DNA of 64,000 nucleotides from Arenibacter sp040216555 (GTDB lineage Bacteria > Bacteroidota > Bacteroidia > Flavobacteriales > Flavobacteriaceae): NCBI GenBank assembly GCA_040216555.1, contig JAVJOW010000009.1, forward strand, positions 186,001 through 250,000, given 5' to 3'. Each line of letters starts with the position of its first letter. Position 1 is the stretch's first letter. Shown here piece after piece: positions 18,406 through 26,699 of this stretch. A model generated the notes under the pieces. It was not told the DNA's origin. It ran no database searches and saw only the letters and a list, made by a program, of their open reading frames with translations. The position numbers were made by a program, and so were the translations under genes.

Positions 18406-21255
18406 TTAGGCCTCTACATACGCTTCGATAGGAGCGCAGGTACATATTAAATTACGGTCTCCATATGTGTCGTCCACGCGTCTTACGCTAGGCCAAAACT
18501 TGTTTTCCAATATATATGGCAATGGGAAGGCCGCCTGTTGTCTGCTGTATGGAAATTCCCATTTGTCAGTAGTAATCATTTCCAGGGTGTGGGGTGCATT
18601 TTTCAGAGCATTGTTGCTGTCATCAACGGATGCGGCATCAATTTCTTCACGAATAGATAGCATAGCGCTACAGAATCGGTCCAATTCAGCCAAGCTTTCG
18701 CTCTCCGTAGGCTCTATCATAAGGGTTCCGGCAACCGGGAAAGAAACCGTAGGTGCGTGAAATCCATAATCCATTAATCTTTTTGCGATATCCGTAACTT
18801 CTATTCCATTTTCTTTAAAAGGCCTACAGTCTATAATCATTTCATGGGCAGCCCTTCCTCTTTCTCCAGTATAGAGCACATCAAATTTTCCGCTCAGCTT
18901 ATTTTTAATATAGTTTGCATTCAGGATAGCGGTCTTTGTAGACTGGGTCAAGCCGTTTTCCCCCAACATTTTTATATATCCGTAAGAAATTAAACAGACC
19001 AACGAGCTTCCCCAAGGTGCTGCCGATATGGCCGTAATAGCCTTGTCTCCACCCGTTTTAATCACAGGGTTTCCTGGTAGAAATGGTACCAATTGTTCCG
19101 CTACGCAAATAGGCCCAACTCCAGGGCCACCACCACCGTGGGGGATAGCGAATGTTTTATGTAGGTTTAGATGGCAGACATCGGCCCCAATGGTAGCGGG
19201 ATTGGTCAGTCCTACCTGTGCATTCATATTGGCCCCGTCCATATATACTTGCCCCCCATTGTCATGGATCAGTTTTGTTATTTCCTTAATGGAAGATTCA
19301 AAAACACCATGGGTAGATGGGTAGGTCACCATTAAGGCTGATAGATTGTCTTTGTACAACTCGGCCTTTTCAGCGAGGTCGGCCACATCAATGTTCCCGT
19401 TATCGTCGGTTTTTGTGACTACTACCTTCATGCCGGCCATAACTGCTGAGGCTGGGTTGGTGCCATGTGCAGAGGCAGGTATTAAACAAATATTTCTATG
19501 ACCTTCCCCTCGGGATTCGTGATATGCCCTTATGACCATTAGGCCGGCAAATTCTCCTTGAGCCCCGGAATTTGGTTGTAAAGACGTTCCTGCAAATCCA
19601 GTGATGATATTAAGATCTTTTTCCAATTCCTTAAGGATGATCTGATAGCCTTCCGCTTGGTCAATAGGCACAAAGGGATGTATATTTCCCCAACGCGCCA
19701 TGCTCAATGGCAACATTTCGGAGGCAGCGTTCAATTTCATGGTACATGAGCCCAAGGAAATCATGGAGTGGTTCAAAGCCAAATCTTTTCGTTCCAATTT
19801 TTTTATATAACGCATCAATTCGGTTTCTGAGTGATAGGAATTGAATACGCTATTCTCCAAAAAGGTTGAAGTACGCACAAGCTTGTTTTCAAGAAGGGAT
19901 TGTGGTAAAAGGCCATTGATTACAATAGGTTCTTTCCCTATGGCTTCAGCGAAAATATTTACTATTAATTGTAGATCTTTCAGGGAAGTGGCTTCGTTCA
20001 AGGCAATCGATATTGTCTCAGAATCAACGTATAGGAAATTAACCTCGTGTTTTTCAGCAATAGGCCTCACTTTGGAGGAATCTGACTTTATGCTTATGGT
20101 GTCAAAATAAGAAGTGTTGGTTTGGTACAACCCTAATTTTTCAAGACTATCCGCAAGGGTAACCGCTGTGGAATGAACCTTATTTGCAATATATTGTAAT
20201 CCTTTTGGACCGTGATAAACAGCGTACATTCCGGCCATTACAGCCAAGAGGACCTGAGCTGTGCAGATGTTGGAGGTGGCTTTATCACGTTTAATGTGCT
20301 GCTCCCTCGTTTGTAACGCCATCCTTAAGGCAGGCTTGCCATCGGTGTCCTTTGTAACTCCGATTATTCTGCCTGGAATACTTCTTTTGTACTCTTCTTT
20401 TGTGGCAAAAAAGGCGGCATGGGGTCCACCGTAGCCCAAGGGAATTCCAAATCGTTGGGTGGTTCCAACCACCACATCGGCTCCAAATTCACCAGGAGGG
20501 GCCAATAATGCCAAACTTAAGATATCGGCAGCAACGGCAACTTTTATATTTTTTTCAACCGCTTTGGCCACGAATGGGGCATAATCAAATACTTGGCCAT
20601 GCTTTCCTGGATATTGCAGTAAGGCACCAAAATAATCATCTCCAAATTCAAAGCTTTCATGATTGCCAACAATCAGTTCTATTTCCAGTGGGGCCGACCT
20701 TGTTTTTAGCAGGGACAATGTTTGGGGCAATATCTCTTCCGAAACAAAGAATTTTAAAACGTTGTTTTTCTTTTGATCCCTACTTCTCACATCAAAGAGC
20801 ATGGTCATGGCTTCAGCGGCGGCAGTACTCTCGTCCAAAAGGGAGGCATTGGCCAATTCCATTCCAGTGAGTTCCGCTATTACGGTCTGGAAATTCAATA
20901 AGGCCTCTAGGCGGCCTTGGGCAATTTCAGCTTGGTAAGGGGTGTAGGCCGTATACCATCCCGCATTTTCCAAAATATTCCTTTTTATCACGGAAGGGGT
21001 TATACTTTCGTGATAACCTAGACCGATATAAGACTTAAAAACTTTATTCTTCTCGGATAAAACTTGAATATGGGACAAATACTCGTGCTCACTCATAGGC
21101 GTCTCCAAGGCCAAGGGTTTAGCAATACGTATATCGTCCGGAATGGTTTCATTTATCAACTGGTCTACAGAGTTGACATTGATGGTTTTTAGCATCTGTG
21201 GAAGGTCTTCTTCTCTAATGCCGATATGGCGCAAGGCAAATAAGTCTGTCCTCAT
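18406..21255 (-). CDS. gcvP: Glycine dehydrogenase (decarboxylating), P protein
   Basis: 949 residues, the full single-chain P protein of the glycine cleavage system. It decarboxylates glycine and passes the aminomethyl group to the lipoyl H protein. The N-terminal half begins DLFALRHIGIREEDLPQML. The C-terminal half has the PLP-lysine motif NLHKTFAIPHGGGGPG with Lys700, and SCTMKLNA. I start at the ATG 21255 because homologues begin MRTDLFALRHIG-like and a -7 promoter element (21291-21298) lies inside the longer frame from 21303. gcvT and gcvH are not here, and no glycine riboswitch is visible upstream. Confidence 0.97.
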   Translation of the reverse strand: MRTDLFALRHIGIREEDLPQMLKTINVNSVDQLINETIPDDIRIAKPLALETPMSEHEYLSHIQVLSEKNKVFKSYIGLGYHESITPSVIKRNILENAGWYTAYTPYQAEIAQGRLEALLNFQTVIAELTGMELANASLLDESTAAAEAMTMLFDVRSRDQKKNNVLKFFVSEEILPQTLSLLKTRSAPLEIELIVGNHESFEFGDDYFGALLQYPGKHGQVFDYAPFVAKAVEKNIKVAVAADILSLALLAPPGEFGADVVVGTTQRFGIPLGYGGPHAAFFATKEEYKRSIPGRIIGVTKDTDGKPALRMALQTREQHIKRDKATSNICTAQVLLAVMAGMYAVYHGPKGLQYIANKVHSTAVTLADSLEKLGLYQTNTSYFDTISIKSDSSKVRPIAEKHEVNFLYVDSETISIALNEATSLKDLQLIVNIFAEAIGKEPIVINGLLPQSLLENKLVRTSTFLENSVFNSYHSETELMRYIKKLERKDLALNHSMISLGSCTMKLNAASEMLPLSMARWGNIHPFVPIDQAEGYQIILKELEKDLNIITGFAGTSLQPNSGAQGEFAGLMVIRAYHESRGEGHRNICLIPASAHGTNPASAVMAGMKVVVTKTDDNGNIDVADLAEKAELYKDNLSALMVTYPSTHGVFESSIKEITKLIHDNGGQVYMDGANMNAQVGLTNPATIGADVCHLNLHKTFAIPHGGGGPGVGPICVAEQLVPFLPGNPVIKTGGDKAITAISAAPWGSSLVCLISYGYIKMLGENGLTQSTKTAILNANYIKNKLSGKFDVLYTGERGRAAHEMIIDCRPFKENGIEVTDIAKRLMDYGFHAPTVSFPVAGTLMIEPTESESLAELDRFCSAMLSIREEIDAASVDDSNNALKNAPHTLEMITTDKWEFPYSRQQAAFPLPYILENKFWPSVRRVDDTYGDRNLICTCAPIEAYVEA

Positions 21256-21290
21256 AAATTCAAGCAATTTTAATCTAAAATATAGGTGAG

Positions 21291-21298
21291 CAAAATTA
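21291..21298 (-). promoter_or_regulatory. -7 promoter element for gcvP
   Basis: On the minus strand this reads TAATTTTG, a perfect TAnnTTTG match, 35 bases before the gcvP ATG. No -33 TTG is found at the standard distance. Confidence 0.45.
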
Positions 21299-21383
21299 CT
21301 CATTATTTATGTTTATTTTGCAGCTTTTACCTCCAACTCCTTCAAAGTTTTTAACTAAAATAAGAGGTTATGAACACTTTGGC

Positions 21384-21391
21384 TATTTTTG
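21384..21391 (+). promoter_or_regulatory. -7 promoter element abutting a start codon
   Basis: TATTTTTG fits the consensus and ends four bases before the ATG at 21396, predicting a leaderless transcript for the UbiA-like gene. The -33 element is not recognisable. Confidence 0.35.
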
Positions 21392-21395
21392 ATTT

Positions 21396-22226
21396 ATGAA
21401 CTGGCGCAGTTACTTATTTCATTTTTACTTGGATGCCAGTATTCATGTAGCATTATCAGTGTTTGCATTAATTGAAATTACCTGCGTTTTTTTTGAACTC
21501 TCCAGGGACAATCATATCTCGTATCTGGTATTTTTTGGTACAATTGCATGTTACAATTTTGTGAAATATGGGGTGGAGGCAAAGAAGTATTTTTTAGTGG
21601 CCAATACTTACCATAAGAATATTCAGGTCGTAAGTTTTATTGCGGGGGCCTTTGCTCTGTACCATTCTTTTTTTGTGTCCTTTGAAGCTTGGATCGGCCT
21701 TGCAGTTTTGTCGGTTCTCACCAGTTTATATGCTGTTCCGTTATTGCCCAACGCAAAAAATCTTAGAAGTTTGGGGGGTCTCAAAATTTTTATAGTGGCT
21801 TTGGTGTGGGCAGGTACAACGGTAATTTTGCCCATTGTAGCGGCAGATAGGGTTTTGGATTGGGATGTTGCCGTGGAGTTGACACAACGATTCCTATTGG
21901 TCCTGATCCTAATGTTGCCCTTCGAGATCAGGGATTTGGATTATGATGATCCGGAACTAAGAACTTTGCCCCAAAGATATGGTTACTCAAAAACAAAGTT
22001 TTTGGGAGCTGCTGGAGCGGTTGTTTTTTTCTTTTTGACTTTTATGAAGGATTACCTTACTTATTTTGAGGTGTTGAGCAAGGGTCTGGCCTTTCTAGTT
22101 CTGGGAGTGTTAATGTTGGTTACCAGAAGAAATCAATCCCAATTTTTTTCATCCTTTTGGGTCGAGGCCATTCCAATATTTTGGTGGGCTTGTATTTTGG
22201 TATTGGATGCCTTGTTAAGTCCTTGA
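21396..22226 (+). CDS. UbiA-like integral membrane protein
   Basis: 276 residues, seven to eight predicted membrane helices. The segment FEIRDLDYDDPELRTLPQRYG, about residues 184-204, resembles the second aspartate-rich motif of UbiA prenyltransferases (DIRDxxxD...TLP). The first motif (NDxxDxxxD) is not recognisable; the corresponding loop reads CYNFVKYGVEAKKY. Either this is a diverged family member with a different mechanism or it is a non-catalytic relative. Its last 12 bases overlap the convergent anti-sigma-like gene. Between gcvP and the sigma factor, it has no obvious functional partner. Confidence 0.7.
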   Translation: MNWRSYLFHFYLDASIHVALSVFALIEITCVFFELSRDNHISYLVFFGTIACYNFVKYGVEAKKYFLVANTYHKNIQVVSFIAGAFALYHSFFVSFEAWIGLAVLSVLTSLYAVPLLPNAKNLRSLGGLKIFIVALVWAGTTVILPIVAADRVLDWDVAVELTQRFLLVLILMLPFEIRDLDYDDPELRTLPQRYGYSKTKFLGAAGAVVFFFLTFMKDYLTYFEVLSKGLAFLVLGVLMLVTRRNQSQFFSSFWVEAIPIFWWACILVLDALLSP

Positions 22227-22442
22227 TTTTAACTCCGTTTTCATCTTTTCCTTCTCCTCGATTGGTAGCGTCTTAATGTTGGCTTGTGAGCAGAGAGTAG
22301 TGAGTTCGGTGTTTTTTTTGGAAAAAGTTTTACAGGTTTTACAAAACAATACGTGAAGTTTGATCTTGATTTTCTCCAAGAAAGAGGCTTCCTTATACTG
22401 AACTTTAGTACAAATTATTTCAACGTCCTTACAGCTTTTCAT
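22215..22442 (-). CDS. Small zinc-binding anti-sigma-like protein (zf-HC2)
   Basis: 75 residues starting MKSCKDVEII. It contains the zinc anti-sigma signature HxxxCxxC (His30, Cys34, Cys37) with additional Cys4, Cys11 and Cys51. The layout, Cys near the start then LHVLFCKTC, closely resembles small proteobacterial zf-HC2 proteins. There is no membrane helix, so it is cytosolic, like the redox-responsive anti-sigma RsrA rather than the membrane-anchored FecR type. Its ATG overlaps the sigma factor stop (ATGA), so the two are translationally coupled. I infer it binds and controls that sigma factor. Confidence 0.82.
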   Translation of the reverse strand: MKSCKDVEIICTKVQYKEASFLEKIKIKLHVLFCKTCKTFSKKNTELTTLCSQANIKTLPIEEKEKMKTELKSRT

Positions 22443-22999
22443 ATCTTGAACCAATTGTTGTTTAGGCAATCCATGAGAACAGTTCTTGCTCTATGGAGAA
22501 TAACCCAAAGATTAGACGGATTGATATCTAGCTCCTTACATACCTCCTCGGTACTGAGTCCGTTTATGGTCTTTAAGGTAAATGCCAAAGCATGTTTTTT
22601 TGGAAGCTTGGCTATACATTCCTGAATGGCCATACCCAATTCTTCGTTTTCTATTTGGCTGTTTTCCAATAGACTCATCGGGTCCGCAACCTGTTCCTCC
22701 AAAAAGTTACTATCGGCCTCGCTATTTTGGTTTTGGGTGATGCGGACCATAGATTTCGCCTTTTTGGAATTTATTTTGCGATAATGATCGATTACTTTTC
22801 TTTTTAGGATAGAGATCAGCCAAGTGCGCTCAGCAGCCTCCCCTTTAAAATTTTTCGCAGATTTTAATCCCGCAAAAAAAGTCTCCTGTACCAAATCTTT
22901 GGCAATTTCAGAATCGCTTACCCGGCTTACCGCATAGTTGAATAGGTAATCGGAATAATTATCGACCCAAATGTCCGGATTTAATTCTTGTTTTGTCAT
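22439..22999 (-). CDS. ECF-type RNA polymerase sigma factor
   Basis: 186 residues from ATG 22999; an ATG six codons upstream (23017) is also possible. Region 2 is seen as YLFNYAVSRVSDSEIAKDLVQETF and WLISILKRKVIDHYRK. Region 4 is a helix-turn-helix at LPKKHALAFTLKTINGLSTEEVCKEL and LWVILHRAR. A longer acidic linker joins them. It directs polymerase to a stress regulon of unknown inducer. The downstream overlapping gene encodes a likely zinc anti-sigma factor, and a rhodanese lipoprotein gene is divergent, so a thiol or sulfur signal is a reasonable guess. Confidence 0.92.
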   Translation of the reverse strand: MTKQELNPDIWVDNYSDYLFNYAVSRVSDSEIAKDLVQETFFAGLKSAKNFKGEAAERTWLISILKRKVIDHYRKINSKKAKSMVRITQNQNSEADSNFLEEQVADPMSLLENSQIENEELGMAIQECIAKLPKKHALAFTLKTINGLSTEEVCKELDINPSNLWVILHRARTVLMDCLNNNWFKI

Positions 23000-23049
23000 A
23001 CCTGTTTGTCGTTTCAAAAATAAGTGATTTTTTTCTGAAGAAGAATTCT

Positions 23050-23057
23050 TATTTTTG
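23050..23057 (+). promoter_or_regulatory. -7 promoter element for the rhodanese gene
   Basis: TATTTTTG, 16 bases before the ATG at 23074, fits TAnnTTTG. No -33 element is clear. Confidence 0.42.
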
Positions 23058-23073
23058 ATAAAGCAAATAAGTT

Positions 23074-23433
23074 ATGAGAATAATATTTCTTTTTTTGGTA
23101 GTACTAGTATTGCAAACGGGCTGTTCCCAAGAAAAAAAGGACAAAATGCCGATGGGCGACTTTAAGCAGGAATTATTGGATAACGCTATTTTGGTAGATG
23201 TCAGGACTCCTGAAGAATTTAGTGCCGGGCACTTGGAGAATGCCGATAATATAAATTGGTATGATGCTGATTTCTCGGAAAAATTTAAAACAGTGGACAA
23301 AAATAAAACCATATACGTCTATTGCAAGATGGGTGGACGCAGTGCAAAGGCGCAGGAAAAATTAAAATCCTTGGGCTTTACCCATGTAATTAACCTGGAA
23401 GGGGGATATGATGCTTTTAAGGCGAACAATTGA
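23074..23433 (+). CDS. Rhodanese-like domain lipoprotein
   Basis: 119 residues. A lipoprotein signal ends at LQTGC (Cys17), then one rhodanese domain fills the rest: LVDVRTPEEFSAGHLENADNI, the active-site loop YCKMGGRS with the persulfide-forming Cys, and GFTHVINLEGGYDAF. The CKMGGRS loop is the common single-domain form. Located at the membrane facing the periplasm. It is divergent from the ECF sigma/anti-sigma pair with only about 75 bases between, so it may be a regulon member. Confidence 0.9.
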   Translation: MRIIFLFLVVLVLQTGCSQEKKDKMPMGDFKQELLDNAILVDVRTPEEFSAGHLENADNINWYDADFSEKFKTVDKNKTIYVYCKMGGRSAKAQEKLKSLGFTHVINLEGGYDAFKANN

Positions 23434-23505
23434 ACCTAAGGCATAGACCAGGTTATAACTGATATATTTGGTATACCAAAAATGGGTCGGGGCAATATAG
23501 TTCTT

Positions 23506-23916
23506 ATGGTAAGATATAAGTCGAAAATAGGTTGGATACTGGTAGTTGTAATCCTGTTTTTACTTCTGATTCCAATTTTCCAGTTATTGAAACACCCGTT
23601 CAGTATAGGTCCCATATTTTTGTTGTTACCAGCACTTTTTATTGGTTACATATTTATTGCTACCTATTATGAGATTGATGATGGGGTCTTAAGGGTTAAA
23701 TGTGGATTTCTGCTGAATCTTTCCATTCCCATAAGTTCCATTACAAAAATTGAGGCCACCAAAAATCCCATAAGTGCACCAGCCACTTCCTTTGATAGGT
23801 TGGAGGTGTTTTACAATAAATTTGAGAGCGTCATCATTTCCCCTAAGGAGAAGTGCGCATTTATAGCCCATTTAAAACAAATGAATCCTAGGATTCAGGA
23901 TAATACGGGATTGTAA
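23506..23916 (+). CDS. PH-domain (bacterial pleckstrin-like) membrane protein
   Basis: 136 residues from ATG 23506; an in-frame ATG at 23482 would add eight residues. Two close hydrophobic segments at the N-terminus (WILVVVILFLLLIPIF and GPIFLLLPALFIGYIFIA) precede a bacterial PH-like domain: YYEIDDGVLRVKCGF, IPISSITKIEATKNP, then a C-terminal ISPKEKCAFIAHL. It belongs with the YdbS/YyaB-like family of unknown function. It lies 73 bases after the rhodanese gene on the same strand. Confidence 0.75.
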   Translation: MVRYKSKIGWILVVVILFLLLIPIFQLLKHPFSIGPIFLLLPALFIGYIFIATYYEIDDGVLRVKCGFLLNLSIPISSITKIEATKNPISAPATSFDRLEVFYNKFESVIISPKEKCAFIAHLKQMNPRIQDNTGL

Positions 23917-24306
23917 CAAGTTTTAGGTTCCAAAAAGTGAATTTAGTATTTAGCAGCCCGAATATAGTTAAAGCCTACGTCAATCCTTGAATTATACTTT
24001 TTCCTATTTACTACTTCTATCAGTTAACTGAACACACCCCTAACCCCTATCAAGAGGGGAATGTGATAGGTGCCATTATAAGATTAGGTCACCTGAATAG
24101 GTTGTTTTGGAAAAAGGCAAGAGAAATTATTTCGGCCTAAGACCATATCCGGGGTTCCAAATACTTATTGAGAGGGAAGTCCCATTCCTAGGGACGATTT
24201 GTTTTCGTTGTTTTCCACTTTTAAGTGGTCGGCCTATATCATAGACGATTACCCATCAATCTTAATCCTTGAACTTACAATTGCCCCGTGAATACTGTCA
24301 ATTTAC
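23917..24306. other. Intergenic region with a CCCCT/AGGGG interspersed-type repeat
   Basis: No coding content is seen in these 390 bases. At 24033-24065 there is a segment reading CACCCCTAACCCCTATCAAG then AGGGGAATGTG, with the inverted pair CCCCT/AGGGG around a 6-base loop. This resembles a GC-rich element that I associate with intergenic regions in many flavobacterial genomes. The rest shows no strong hairpin. Confidence 0.5.
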
Positions 24307-26337
24307 TTAATTCACGGTCTCGGACAATAAACCTGCCCTTTTTAACAAAGCCTCTATCTTAGGTTCGCTCCCTCTAAAACGTTTGTACAATTCCATGGGC
24401 TTTTCAGTTCCGCCTTTAGACAATACATTGTCCTTAAATTTTGTGGCCACTTCTTGGTTAAAAATACCTTGCTCCTTAAAAAAGGCAAAGGCATCAGCGT
24501 CCAATACTTCTGCCCATTTGTAGCTGTAATAACCAGAAGAATATCCGCCTTGAAAAATATGGGAAAATGAAGTGCTCATACAGGTTTCGGGACATTCTGG
24601 GTATAAATCTGTTTGTTCAAAAGCCTTTACTTCCTGTTCCTTTACGTTGTTGATGCCGGATGGATCCGTGCCATGCCAGGACATGTCCAACAGTCCAAAA
24701 CTAATTTGTCTCAAGGTAGCCATTCCCTCTTGGAAGGTGGCCGAATCTTTTATTTTTTGTACCAATTCCATTGGTATTGCTTCACCTGTTTGGTAATGTG
24801 TGGCGAATAATTCCAAAGCTTCTTTTTCATAGCACCAGTTTTCCATTATTTGGCTGGGCAGTTCCACAAAATCCCAATATACAGAAGTGCCGGACAGGCC
24901 GGGATAAACTGTATCTGCCAACATGCCGTGCAATCCGTGGCCAAACTCATGAAACAAGGTGGTAACCTCGTTAAAAGTAAGTAAGGAGGGTTTGCTGGCA
25001 GTGGGTTTGGTGAAATTGCAGACATTGGAAATATGTGGACGCACGTTAATTCCGCTTTGTACGTATTGGGCTTTAAAGGATGTCATCCAAGCTCCCCCGC
25101 GTTTTCCGGGTCTAGGGTGAAAATCAGCATAGAATAGGGATACTAGATTTTTGTCCTTGTCGTAAATGCGATACGTCTTTACATCCGGATGATATTTGTC
25201 AATATCAAAAACTTCTTCAAATTGCAGGCCGAACAATTTTGTGGCTACTTTAAATACTCCGGCAATTACATTTTCCAGTTTAAAATAAGGTTTTAGCTTT
25301 TCATCGTCCAGATCGAAAAGTTTTTGTTTCAATTTTTCAGAATAATAGGCTCCATCCCATTTTTCCAATCGGTCTATTTTTTCCAATTGCTTTGCAAAAT
25401 TTTCCAACTCGGCAAATTCCCTCTCCGCTGCCGGTTTTGCTTTTTCCAGTAATTCCTGAAGAAATTGGTGGACCTTTTCCGGGGTTTCTGCCATGCGCTC
25501 TTCCAATACGTAGTGGGCATGTGTTTTATAGCCCAGTAGATTGGCCCTTTCATGACGGAGGTTGGCAATGCGTATTATATTCTTCTGATTGTCCAATTCA
25601 TCATTATGAAAGCCTTTGCTGCCAAATGCGATGGAAAGTTCCTTCCGTAATTTTCTATTACTGGAATATTTCATAAAAGGAATATAGCTAGGGTAATCCA
25701 AGGTAATCAGCCAACCCTCCTTGTGCTTTGATTTTGCCAATTGTGCAGCTGCCTCTTTCTCCCCTTCAGGAAGACCGTCCAAATCTTCTTCCTTGGTAAG
25801 GTGCATTTCGTACTTGTTGGTCTCGGCCAAGACATTTTCTCCGAATTGAAGTTTAAGTTTGGATAGTTCGGCATCTATTTCCCGTAGGCGCTTCTTTTTA
25901 TCGGCGGATAAATTGGCGCCGTTCCTACTAAAACTTTTGTATTTTTTATCCAAAAGGGTCTGTTCTTCAGGGGTCAATTTCAGATCCTTCCTTTGGTCGT
26001 ATACCGTTTTGACCCGCTTAAATAAATCCTCGTTCAGGGTAATGTCATTGCTGAATTCCGACAAGAGGGGAGATACCTCCTGGGCTATTTTCTGAATTTC
26101 TGGATTGGTCTCTGCAGAATTCAAATTAAAAAAGACGCTGGATACCCTATCCAATTGTTGTCCGGCAAAATCCAAGGCAGCTATGGTATTTTCAAAAGTA
26201 GGAACCTCTTTAGAGTTTGCAATAGCATCGATTTCTATTCTGGCATCCTCAATGGCCTGCAAAAATGCGGGTTTAAAATGTTCATTTTTTATTTTGGAGA
26301 ATGGTGCTGTATCAAATGGGGTCAATAATGGATTCAT
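24307..26337 (-). CDS. M3 family metallopeptidase (oligopeptidase A / Dcp type)
   Basis: 676 residues. Thimet-oligopeptidase fold with the zinc helix FHEFGHGLHGML and the downstream Glu (about 28 residues later, in DFVELPSQIMENW). N-terminal DTAPFSKIKNEHFKPAF is typical of the oligopeptidase A/Dcp branch. No signal peptide, so cytosolic degradation of short peptides is likely; a dipeptidyl-carboxypeptidase activity is equally possible. It is a full-length protein on its own, separated from purE by a repeat-containing spacer of about 340 bases. Confidence 0.92.
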   Translation of the reverse strand: MNPLLTPFDTAPFSKIKNEHFKPAFLQAIEDARIEIDAIANSKEVPTFENTIAALDFAGQQLDRVSSVFFNLNSAETNPEIQKIAQEVSPLLSEFSNDITLNEDLFKRVKTVYDQRKDLKLTPEEQTLLDKKYKSFSRNGANLSADKKKRLREIDAELSKLKLQFGENVLAETNKYEMHLTKEEDLDGLPEGEKEAAAQLAKSKHKEGWLITLDYPSYIPFMKYSSNRKLRKELSIAFGSKGFHNDELDNQKNIIRIANLRHERANLLGYKTHAHYVLEERMAETPEKVHQFLQELLEKAKPAAEREFAELENFAKQLEKIDRLEKWDGAYYSEKLKQKLFDLDDEKLKPYFKLENVIAGVFKVATKLFGLQFEEVFDIDKYHPDVKTYRIYDKDKNLVSLFYADFHPRPGKRGGAWMTSFKAQYVQSGINVRPHISNVCNFTKPTASKPSLLTFNEVTTLFHEFGHGLHGMLADTVYPGLSGTSVYWDFVELPSQIMENWCYEKEALELFATHYQTGEAIPMELVQKIKDSATFQEGMATLRQISFGLLDMSWHGTDPSGINNVKEQEVKAFEQTDLYPECPETCMSTSFSHIFQGGYSSGYYSYKWAEVLDADAFAFFKEQGIFNQEVATKFKDNVLSKGGTEKPMELYKRFRGSEPKIEALLKRAGLLSETVN

Positions 26338-26679
26338 ATAGGGGTATTATATTTTTTTAATTCGATATTTGGTTTCAAGGCAGGCAGGACTATTTTTGTT
26401 CAAGGTTCAAGGTTCAAGGTTCAAGGTTTGTCCATGCCTATATAGCATTGACCGTTTTAGGGCAAATTTCATTATCAAAAATAGTTATTGTTTTCCTTTT
26501 TACGTACTAGCATACCGGGCAATTCCAGTTCAAAATATATTGGGGACCTGTAATCAAGATTATTATGGAACCATTGGATGTTGTAATTGGTAACGCCTCT
26601 TTTTGCCATAATATACTAACTTTCATCATTCAACCTGTCAACTGCTACTGCCCACTGATTACTGCCTACTGATTTCTGT
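26338..26679. other. Intergenic region with two heptad repeat tracts
   Basis: This 342-base spacer between the starts of the M3 peptidase mRNA and the end of purE has no credible gene. It carries four TTCAAGG units (26399-26426) and the CTGnnnn tract at its right end. A short open frame across it encodes only repeat-derived residues. Confidence 0.6.
26399..26426. repeat. Tandem heptamer TTCAAGG x4
   Basis: Four perfect copies of TTCAAGG in a row. An additional partial copy (TTTCAAGG) lies upstream at about 26373. Related degenerate units (TTCAAAG, TTCAAAA) occur at 58095-58107 beside another leftward gene. Confidence 0.9.
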
Positions 26680-26699
26680 TCACTGTCCGCTGTTCACTT
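26642..26699. repeat. Degenerate CTGnnnn heptad tract overlapping the purE 3' end
   Basis: CTG recurs at 26642 and then every seven bases from 26648 to 26690 (26648, 26655, 26662, 26669, 26676, 26683, 26690), with a partial unit at 26697. The last three units lie inside purE and encode its C-terminal VNSGQ and stop. Confidence 0.8.

Noticed and set aside
21256..21395. Glycine riboswitch before gcvP
   Set aside because: No tandem aptamer sequence is seen in the 140-base gap.
26399..26426. CRISPR-like array at the TTCAAGG tandem
   Set aside because: Units are seven bases without spacers and no cas gene is near.
26369..26593. 74-codon frame through the TTCAAGG repeat
   Set aside because: Its sequence is just the translated repeat and unstructured spacer; no start context or homologue recalled.
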